Of a DNA stretch of 25,883 bases, positions 5,722-11,420 are shown piece by piece. Both the position numbers and the translations under genes were made by a program. The DNA comes from a virus. Positions within the stretch are counted from its first letter, which is position 1, and every line of letters begins with the position of its first letter. The notes under the pieces were generated by a model, which saw nothing but the letters and a program-made list of their open reading frames with translations, did no database searches and was not told the origin of the DNA. The stretch spans positions 1 to 25,883 of the IMG/VR virus record IMGVR_UViG_3300035670_001133; one strand, 5' to 3'.

Positions 5722-6525
5722 TTACCTCACATATTGTTGATTGACCATCTTGTCGTGCAGTATTTGCTGCGCCAAGCCATTACGTAAACCAGAACGGTTT
5801 TCAGGGATTTTAGTGTCTTTGAGTGAAATAGTCTCACGATACACACCTCCATTCAATGAAAGTGAGTAATAAGCGGTTAAGTTAGTGATGCCATTCAACG
5901 ACTGCAACAGTTGAGATTGACCAACAGCCTCAGCATCTTTGGCTACTTGGATTTTGGTTTCTTTGGCTTCTTTGAGCTTTGTTTCTTTGTACTCTTGCTC
6001 TGTCTTTTGCTTGGAGATTTTTACAGCATCGTCATCAAGTGCTGAGTAGACCTGAATCTCTGGAATCTTTGGCACGTAGTTCGGACAGCCTGGTACTGGT
6101 TCAAAGCACGGGTCTATTCTGTATGAATACGCTACCTTTGCATCTTTGACGGAGCCTTGGCCTTCAACGTCAATTGAGCCACGACCCCAGTATTGAATCG
6201 GTATGTTGTCCACAGGAATCACTTTACTGATCGGTGTTGCAGGTCTACCAGTCCAGTCATCAGTCTCACGGAATATGTATCCGTTGCCTTTGGCGTTTAG
6301 GTTTTGCACGTGGACAAGCATTGCGTCTGTCGGATTTTTGACAGGCGTGTATTGGTAGATCACACCGTTAACGGATAGACCTGATTCTTTTGGCAGGATT
6401 GACATATCCCATGACAAGCCACCATAAGCAGCATTGCCAGTGACACCGTAGACGTACTCAGAGTAAGAAGAGCAGGCCCAAAGCGCCAAGGACAGAGCCA
6501 ATGCCGAACGTAGTCTTTTCAGCAT
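5722..6525 (-). CDS. Exported hypothetical protein, possible lipoprotein
   Basis: A 267-residue protein. The N-terminus is a basic, hydrophobic signal sequence (MLKRLRSALALSLALWACSS). Cys18 in LWAC could be a lipidation site, although Trp at -2 is not standard, so ordinary signal peptidase cleavage is also possible. The central part is beta-rich with a YWGRGSIDVEGQGSVKDAKV segment and two Cys in PCFEPVPGCPNY. Residues about 165-205 are a Lys/Glu-rich helix, probably a coiled coil (KISKQKTEQEYKETKLKEAK). Function unknown. Its first 68 bases overlap the upstream gene in another frame. It is the longest member of the exported cassette. Confidence 0.68.
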   Translation of the reverse strand: MLKRLRSALALSLALWACSSYSEYVYGVTGNAAYGGLSWDMSILPKESGLSVNGVIYQYTPVKNPTDAMLVHVQNLNAKGNGYIFRETDDWTGRPATPISKVIPVDNIPIQYWGRGSIDVEGQGSVKDAKVAYSYRIDPCFEPVPGCPNYVPKIPEIQVYSALDDDAVKISKQKTEQEYKETKLKEAKETKIQVAKDAEAVGQSQLLQSLNGITNLTAYYSLSLNGGVYRETISLKDTKIPENRSGLRNGLAQQILHDKMVNQQYVR

Positions 6526-6964
6526 CTTTCTTCACTTCTGGTTTTTCTTTGGAATTGGCCTTCCAAGCGAGTTTGGCTTCAGGCCCGATCATCCCATCGT
6601 AAGGACAAGGTGTGCCAGCGTTCATCATGGCATCAAAGACGTTTTTGTCTTGACACATCACAGAGACAGCCGCTACCTTCATGCCCATGTCATAAAGCGT
6701 TTTGGCGTTCTTCAGGCGGATACAGTTTTCTTCAGTGAATACCGTACCAGCAGAGATACCAAGAATCTGGGTTTGCACTGCGCCAGCAACTCCAACCGTA
6801 CACAGGTCAGAAGTGGCAGCAGAGCCGATTTGAGGCGATATTGCAGACGGTGGAGGGCTACGCACCGTTGTGGTCATTGAACCCGTTGTAGTGACGTTTG
6901 AGATCGTTTCAATGGGTTGAGCAAATGCCGTAGGTATCAGGAGAGTAATCAGCAGCTTACGCAT
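6458..6964 (-). CDS. Exported Cys-containing protein with C-terminal membrane anchor
   Basis: A 168-residue protein beginning with a signal peptide (MRKLLITLLIPTAFA, likely cut before QPIE). The ATG at 6964 has a near-perfect GGAGGTG ribosome-binding site and is preferred over a start ten codons upstream. The mature part has a Thr-rich region, a Pro-rich SPPPSAISP stretch, and a conserved-looking core with four Cys (DLCTV, ENCIRL, VMCQD, TPCPYD). A Lys/Glu linker leads to a hydrophobic end (FGIGSVLGALGLLFLL) that probably anchors it in a membrane. I recall similar proteins in uncultured aquatic phages but know no function. It heads the five-gene exported cassette. Confidence 0.72.
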   Translation of the reverse strand: MRKLLITLLIPTAFAQPIETISNVTTTGSMTTTVRSPPPSAISPQIGSAATSDLCTVGVAGAVQTQILGISAGTVFTEENCIRLKNAKTLYDMGMKVAAVSVMCQDKNVFDAMMNAGTPCPYDGMIGPEAKLAWKANSKEKPEVKKDAEKTTFGIGSVLGALGLLFLL

Positions 6965-7050
6965 AACACCTCCAGCACTATTTTGATTGTCCAAACCGAC
7001 ATCACTACAACAAGTGCAGCAGCAATGAAGGCAAGGACAAAATCACTCAT
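6949..7050 (-). CDS. Small single-TM peptide (33 aa)
   Basis: A 33-residue reading frame starting at an ATG that overlaps the stop of the structural gene upstream (ATGAGTGA). It ends 16 bases inside the next exported-protein gene, so it fills the only gap in this part of the operon. The product is almost entirely one hydrophobic helix (about residues 4-20, FVLAFIAAALVVVMSVW) followed by IKIVLEVLCVSC. There is no strong ribosome-binding site, so expression would depend on coupling with the upstream gene. It could be a small membrane effector, or simply a leader that couples translation. Confidence 0.42.
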   Translation of the reverse strand: MSDFVLAFIAAALVVVMSVWTIKIVLEVLCVSC

Positions 7051-7756
7051 TGCTTACAGAATAAGCGTTGACGTAAACAGAGATTTCGTTTTCTGAGCTA
7101 GATGACTTGGCTTCAAAAGCAAAATCCGTCTTCGGCTCAATCTTGAAAGGCACTGGAACAGAGTAGTTAACCTGACCAACAGCCCAAGTCGCTTGCCAGA
7201 ATCGCATGATTGCGCTTCCAAATGTCTTTTTATAGACGCGACCAGTCAAGTATTTGTTTGAGTTAACAGTGCCTGACAAGAAGCTAACAGAAGTGATATA
7301 CAGCGATTCGTTTGCGCCAGTTGAATAAATGCCAGCCTGAGCATATCCTGTTTCAGCTTCAATGTAAGCGTATGTCGTACCACTCTTGCTGACAGTTACA
7401 TTACCGCTTTGCGTTCCAGAGACAACATAACAAAAGTTGATTCGCAAAAATGACTTTGTAGTTGTTACTGGAGTTGTTCCGGTCAAAGTGATGTCTTCGC
7501 TGATCGGTAGCCAATCTGTGTCCAAGCCAACAAGACGAACAATGCAAGTATCGGCAGCAGAGGATACCAAGTCCATCGTCATTGCAGACGCAGGAAATGT
7601 GTATATCCCACCACCATCGTTCATCACGGTTTCAAACGATGTTGCAATCGTTCGGTTAAAACCAAAGATGTTTACAGGCGTGACGTTGTTGTAAAAGCCA
7701 CGGGCAATGTCGCAAAATGACCCAAGATGCTGGTGTTCGTCAAATTGGTAAGCCAT
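7043..7756 (-). CDS. Putative virion structural protein
   Basis: A 237-residue beta-rich protein without signal peptide or membrane segment. It contains blocks seen in structural proteins of uncultured aquatic phages: NIFGFNRTI, then a GGGIYTFP stretch, SSAADT, VRLVGLDTDWLPISEDI, and a run of short Ser/Thr-rich strands. These suggest a head- or tail-attached fibre or decoration protein, by resemblance only. Its ATG at 7756 has AAAGGTG before it. It lies between small membrane-protein genes and the exported cassette. Exact virion location is unknown. Confidence 0.6.
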   Translation of the reverse strand: MAYQFDEHQHLGSFCDIARGFYNNVTPVNIFGFNRTIATSFETVMNDGGGIYTFPASAMTMDLVSSAADTCIVRLVGLDTDWLPISEDITLTGTTPVTTTKSFLRINFCYVVSGTQSGNVTVSKSGTTYAYIEAETGYAQAGIYSTGANESLYITSVSFLSGTVNSNKYLTGRVYKKTFGSAIMRFWQATWAVGQVNYSVPVPFKIEPKTDFAFEAKSSSSENEISVYVNAYSVSNE

Positions 7757-7757
7757 G

Positions 7758-8003
7758 TCACACCTTTAACCCGTGGTTGCGGAAAAAATCAAGGAAAACA
7801 TATCCTATGCCAAGAACACCAGCCCACACAAGGCCAGCCAACGTCTTTTCAATGACTGCATCGCGGAATTTAATCTTACGTGCTTCAGCAGCAATGGCTA
7901 AACGCACCCACTGGCGTTCTTCCTCTGTCAGTTCATTAGAACGTGAGTTACCAATGGCAGCAGCGATTTCGGCAATCAGTTGGGCGCGTTCTTCTGGTGA
8001 CAT
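7758..8003 (-). CDS. Small single-TM phage membrane protein
   Basis: An 81-residue protein. The N-terminal half is charged and helical (PEERAQLIAEIAAAIG, then ELTEEERQWVRLAIAAEA). One membrane segment follows (about residues 55-73, LAGLVWAGVLGIGYVFLDF), then the short basic end RNHGLKV. Small proteins with the EERQWVRLAI block and this topology recur in phage structural/lysis regions. Some may act as accessory holins, but this is not established. A GGAG ribosome-binding site precedes the ATG at 8003, which follows the previous stop directly. Confidence 0.68.
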   Translation of the reverse strand: MSPEERAQLIAEIAAAIGNSRSNELTEEERQWVRLAIAAEARKIKFRDAVIEKTLAGLVWAGVLGIGYVFLDFFRNHGLKV

Positions 8004-8222
8004 TTACTGCTCCGTGGTTTCCTCGGATTTTACCAATGCTTGCTTGAGCATGGCAAAAAAAGCGTCACGACCAACTTGCATTTGATCGACGTTAAACCGT
8101 GCAGAGCCAAGTTTGCGGTCAAGATCAGCAACATGGTTGACCAGCACTTTTTGTTGGTCAGTCATGTCCTCAAATTGATATTCAACGCCGTCAATAACGA
8201 TGGGGGTTTTTTGATTTGCCAT
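8004..8222 (-). CDS. Small phage protein, DUF6447-like
   Basis: A 72-residue protein that opens with a beta hairpin (PIVIDGVEYQFEDMTDQQK) followed by two helices (VLVNHVADLDRKLGSAR, then VGRDAFFAMLKQALVKSEE). This matches my recollection of the small phage family DUF6447, which sits near tail-fibre genes in many tailed phages. Its role is not known. The start at 8222 has a modest GAAAG ribosome-binding site just after a perfect hairpin (8239-8260). Its stop abuts the next start. Confidence 0.7.
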   Translation of the reverse strand: MANQKTPIVIDGVEYQFEDMTDQQKVLVNHVADLDRKLGSARFNVDQMQVGRDAFFAMLKQALVKSEETTEQ

Positions 8223-8238
8223 CTTAGTCTTTCAATGT

Positions 8239-8260
8239 GCCACCATCATCGGCTGGTGGC
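8239..8260 (-). other. Hairpin in the gap upstream of the DUF6447-like gene
   Basis: GCCACC and GGTGGC form a perfect six-pair stem with a 10-base loop in the 51-base gap between two small genes. No run of U follows on the - strand, so it is not a standard terminator. It ends about 16 bases before the ATG at 8222, so it could set mRNA stability or act as a processing site between the tail-fibre part and the membrane-protein part of the transcript. Confidence 0.35.
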
Positions 8261-8273
8261 GTTGCCGTTTTAC

Positions 8274-8564
8274 TCACCAAGGAGTGCCAGAGGCCGTCAC
8301 AGGATTCTTCTGAGCCTCAATCTGAGCAGCCACAGCCGCCTCAGTAGCTGCTTTATCAACCTTCTGCCACACCCAACCGAGCACAGTGGCTTCAGTCAGA
8401 GATTCGTAAGGTATAGACAGCTCACCGTCAAAGCCGCAAGAGGCATAGACAGAGCCAGAGAAGTCACCGTCAGTGCCAGTGCATTGCCAGTGTGCGACAT
8501 TTACGTAGCCAGTAGCGACATCGCGCTCAAGACTCGAAACAGTCCAGTTAATAGTTGCAGTCAT
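8274..8564 (-). CDS. DUF7936-like small phage protein
   Basis: A 96-residue protein that matches my recollection of the phage family DUF7936. It has an N-terminal TINWTVSSLER strand, a GYVNVAHWQCTGTDGDFSG region, an IPYESLTEATVLGWVWQKVD helix, and an Ala/Gln-rich end closing in GTPW. These proteins typically lie directly after tail-fibre genes, as here, so a link to fibre assembly or attachment is plausible but unproven. The ribosome-binding leader GAAAGGAAAAATCATG is shared word for word with the tail tube gene at 18523. Confidence 0.75.
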   Translation of the reverse strand: MTATINWTVSSLERDVATGYVNVAHWQCTGTDGDFSGSVYASCGFDGELSIPYESLTEATVLGWVWQKVDKAATEAAVAAQIEAQKNPVTASGTPW

Positions 8565-8575
8565 GATTTTTCCTT

Positions 8576-10381
8576 TCAGGGATGTGTTGCTTTGTATGCG
8601 TCAAACTCGGCCTTCAACTCTTGAATTGCCGCTGTCAGTGTGGCGACCAAGAAGCTGGTGTCGATGCCTTGATAGACTGGATTGCCATCAGCGTCCACAG
8701 CATCTTTCTCACCAGTGACACACTGCGGCACAACCTCTGCAAGTTCGTGAGCAATAAAGCCTTCACCGTCAGAGCCATCAGCGTTCCACTTGTATGTGCA
8801 GGGTTTGAGCAATGCCACCTTTGCCAATGCACCTGTCATTGGTGCAATGGTGTTTTTCAGGCGATAGTCTGAAGAGGTGACGTAAGAAGTGGCGGAGCCT
8901 GAAGTCTGAATAGACCCAACTACACCGTTACCATTAGTAAAAATTACGTTGTAAGTATTTGCCGTTCCAGTGTGAACGCACTCTAATGTGTTGCTTGAAG
9001 CGCCGCCATAAAGAACAAGTTTAGAAACATAAGTGTTACTCGTCGTTCCCAACAGCAAATTCCCACTCGCATCCAGCGTCATCGCCTGAGTGAAGCTAAT
9101 AGCGTTACCTGCTGTGCCGGAGGGGGCGGTAAGCCATGAATGGCCGCCATAAGCAGTGTTTTCGTTTTGCTTGTACTGAGTAGCCGTCCCGTTTGTTGCG
9201 TATCTCCAAGCCCCGCTGCTGTAATAGACATTAGAGTTAAGGTAAATACCGGACTGGCCTGTGCTGCCAGCCAGTGAGCCTCCATACGGGCCAAACTGAA
9301 ATGCGCGAGCAGAATCCCAAGCACTCGGCGTAACCCCCAAGCCGAGGTTGCCGGAGGAGTCGATGCGGAGGCGTTCGGAGCCGCTAGTGTTCAGTATAAA
9401 AACATCACCAAACGCACCGAGTGAAACAGGATTTGTTGTCGTTGTTCCTGTAAATTGGACAATGGATGTACCACTTGACAAGTTTTTAAATATCGTTGAT
9501 ACGCCGCCGGTTCCTGAAGTAATCTGAGCCGCAACACCAGATGCGCTAACAGCATCAAGTCTATAAGAAGGCGAACTCGTCCCAATACCAAGACCTGTGC
9601 TGGTCAGGCGCATTTGTTCGGAGTTGTTGACTCGGAAGGCAATCGGATTTGTCGAGAAAGATGCCAGCGTTGTCGCACTTGTTGCGCTGCTGACATATAA
9701 GGCGAAGTTGTCAACTTCAGAGCTAAAGGCGCTAAAGCCAATCCTGCCGCCAACATTAAACGTTGTTCCATCAAACGTCAGCGCAGACCCCGTGGTCAGG
9801 ACTTTGGAGCCGTTGAGGTAGGCCACGCCGTTGGCTGTACCGCCAGAAAGAGTTACAGCACCAGATGCAGACAGAGTAGTAAAAGCACCGCTAGAGGCCG
9901 TAGAAGCCCCGATAGCCATGTTATTGATGCTGCCACCTGTCAGGGTGGCGCCAGAGCTTGCAAGCGTGTTTAACGTGGCTGTGGACGATGCCGTAAGCGT
10001 AGTGAAAGCACCACTTGATGCTGTACTTGCACCAATTGTCGTGCCGTTAATCGTTCCACCAGTGATTGATACGTTCGCAAGAGCATCGGCTTCCATTGCG
10101 TTGTTCAGCTCAGCACGGGTGATGGATTTCAGCGTTGTTGCGCTTTGATCGTAGATAAAGAACTTGTCATCAGAAGCGGTAGATGCGCCATCAATCGTTG
10201 GCAATCCAGACGGGCTTACGTTAGCCAAATTCTCTTTGGCAAGCGGATAACCACCGGCCAATGAGCCATCATGAATGACAGCAGTGTCTTTAGTGGTGTC
10301 AATCGTGACCTCACCCTCAAGACCCGTAAATGTTGCGTGTTCTGCGGTTGTGCCGCGACGATGTTGGACAGCAGTAGTCAT
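8576..10381 (-). CDS. Tail fibre / receptor-binding protein with C-terminal S74 intramolecular chaperone
   Basis: A 601-residue fibre protein. The N-terminus (VQHRRGTTAEHATFTGLEGE, then IHDGSLAGGYPLA) resembles the N-terminal attachment domain of major tropism determinant proteins. Residues about 95-200 contain beta-type repeats around IGASTASSGAFTTL. The middle has RLRIDSSGNLGLG and MRLTSTGLGIG turns typical of trimeric fibres. From about residue 504 the sequence SDYRLKN begins an endosialidase-type S74 chaperone. Ser504 and Lys509 match the catalytic dyad that releases the domain after trimer folding, followed by GEGFIAHELAEVVP. The promoter at 10400-10428 and AGAGGTG ribosome-binding site favour separate strong expression. 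The receptor is unknown. Confidence 0.88.
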   Translation of the reverse strand: MTTAVQHRRGTTAEHATFTGLEGEVTIDTTKDTAVIHDGSLAGGYPLAKENLANVSPSGLPTIDGASTASDDKFFIYDQSATTLKSITRAELNNAMEADALANVSITGGTINGTTIGASTASSGAFTTLTASSTATLNTLASSGATLTGGSINNMAIGASTASSGAFTTLSASGAVTLSGGTANGVAYLNGSKVLTTGSALTFDGTTFNVGGRIGFSAFSSEVDNFALYVSSATSATTLASFSTNPIAFRVNNSEQMRLTSTGLGIGTSSPSYRLDAVSASGVAAQITSGTGGVSTIFKNLSSGTSIVQFTGTTTTNPVSLGAFGDVFILNTSGSERLRIDSSGNLGLGVTPSAWDSARAFQFGPYGGSLAGSTGQSGIYLNSNVYYSSGAWRYATNGTATQYKQNENTAYGGHSWLTAPSGTAGNAISFTQAMTLDASGNLLLGTTSNTYVSKLVLYGGASSNTLECVHTGTANTYNVIFTNGNGVVGSIQTSGSATSYVTSSDYRLKNTIAPMTGALAKVALLKPCTYKWNADGSDGEGFIAHELAEVVPQCVTGEKDAVDADGNPVYQGIDTSFLVATLTAAIQELKAEFDAYKATHP

Positions 10382-10399
10382 GTGTTCACCTCTTGGTGG

Positions 10400-10428
10400 A
10401 TTATAGGTTTTGCGCTAGATGGCATCAA
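10400..10428 (-). promoter_or_regulatory. Putative sigma70-type promoter of the tail fibre gene
   Basis: On the - strand TTGATG (10423-10428) and TATAAT (10400-10405) are separated by 17 bases. The -10 is perfect and the -35 matches four of six positions. It lies in the 43-base gap before the tail fibre start at 10381, with transcription expected to begin near 10393. The upstream gene's stop codon lies within the -35. It is called from sequence only. Confidence 0.45.
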
Positions 10429-11120
10429 TCGTAAAGTGATGTATCAATGAACATGATGTAACTATTGCCAGTAAATGACATATAGTTGTTTAAATCTGGT
10501 GCTTGTATCAATGGTCGCGCAGGGCCAAATGAAACTGTTGTTGAGCTTGCCTTAACTGCACCAATGTTAAATATCCCCCAAACAGGCCCACCAAGATACA
10601 TCATCAATATCCCAAGACCTGCTGCACTATGAGCATAATTTGTTGGTATAGTCCCAGTAATTGTTGCTGTACCTGGTTCATCATACCCAGAATAATCTGG
10701 GCTTAATATATAACCGCTTATCTTTAGTGTTCTGTTTGCCGTGCTAAATGTAACACTTCCACTTGAATCATATATATTTACTCCATAACCAGTAGCAGCA
10801 ACTTGGTCAGCAGTAAAAATATAAACAGTTGCAGTTGTATGAGATGGCGTATAACCTTGAATTGAAGTCAAGCTGACCCTGTAAGACCAACTGTTTCCAG
10901 AATGTGTTACATATTCAATTTCAGAATAATCTGAGCTTGTATTCGGTTTTACAAATACTATTGGTTGTGTAACGCTACTTACAGTAAACTCAATAACAGC
11001 AGAATCGCCAGATAATATTGTCCTTGTTATTGTTCTTTTGCTTTCTAGTCTGTAACTTTTGTTTTCAGAAGAAAACATTATTTTTCCAGAGTCGTTGTAA
11101 ATATCTATTCCGTGCGCCAT
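10425..11120 (-). CDS. Putative tail-associated protein with two GxxIYxxxG modules
   Basis: A 231-residue protein containing two copies of a short strand module: MAHGIDIYNDSGKIMFSSENKS at the start and a matching YGVNIYDSSGSVTFSTANR around residue 110. The same module opens the next protein upstream. Between and after them it is Ser/Thr/Tyr-rich and beta-like. Proteins of this type (resembling DUF6453) lie between the tail hub and the fibre in many siphoviruses and probably belong to the tail tip. The DNA is visibly richer in A and T than its neighbours, suggesting separate acquisition. No signal peptide or enzyme motif is seen. Confidence 0.6.
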   Translation of the reverse strand: MAHGIDIYNDSGKIMFSSENKSYRLESKRTITRTILSGDSAVIEFTVSSVTQPIVFVKPNTSSDYSEIEYVTHSGNSWSYRVSLTSIQGYTPSHTTATVYIFTADQVAATGYGVNIYDSSGSVTFSTANRTLKISGYILSPDYSGYDEPGTATITGTIPTNYAHSAAGLGILMMYLGGPVWGIFNIGAVKASSTTVSFGPARPLIQAPDLNNYMSFTGNSYIMFIDTSLYD

Positions 11121-11420
11121 TTATATCCCCAATACCAGAACATTTCCATCAATAGGTGTTGGGCCAAGTGGTTTAAAACAAGTTATTGTTACTGATTTTG
11201 TTGAATTATTTACAGAAATTGTCATGCCAGTAGAATAACCACTGCCAACTATACTGACCAAAAGTTCGCTTCCTTTGAAATCGGGATAACTTTTTGTGAT
11301 TGAATATCCATTAGACCAAACAATATAAAAACTATCTACAAGCACTCCAGGCGCAGTATCGCTTGATATTGTTTCAACAAGCGTCCCAGAGCCTGAATAT
11401 ATTGAGAAACCGTAGCTCAT
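11121..11420 (-). CDS. Small tail-tip-associated protein with one GxxIYxxxG module
   Basis: A 99-residue beta-rich protein opening with MSYGFSIYSGSGTLVETI, a shorter relative of the module in the adjacent gene at 10425-11120. The rest is Ser/Thr/Val-rich (YSTGMTISVNNSTKSVTITC) and resembles a small sandwich domain. The start overlaps the end of the large hub gene (ATGA at 11417-11420) and its stop directly precedes the next ATG at 11120, so the three genes are coupled. Function is inferred from position only. Confidence 0.6.
   Translation of the reverse strand: MSYGFSIYSGSGTLVETISSDTAPGVLVDSFYIVWSNGYSITKSYPDFKGSELLVSIVGSGYSTGMTISVNNSTKSVTITCFKPLGPTPIDGNVLVLGI

Noticed and set aside
8576-10381. 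Possible diversity-generating retroelement target, since the fibre N-terminus resembles Mtd
   Set aside because: No reverse transcriptase, no template repeat and no C-type lectin fold are visible in the window; the C-terminus is an S74 chaperone.
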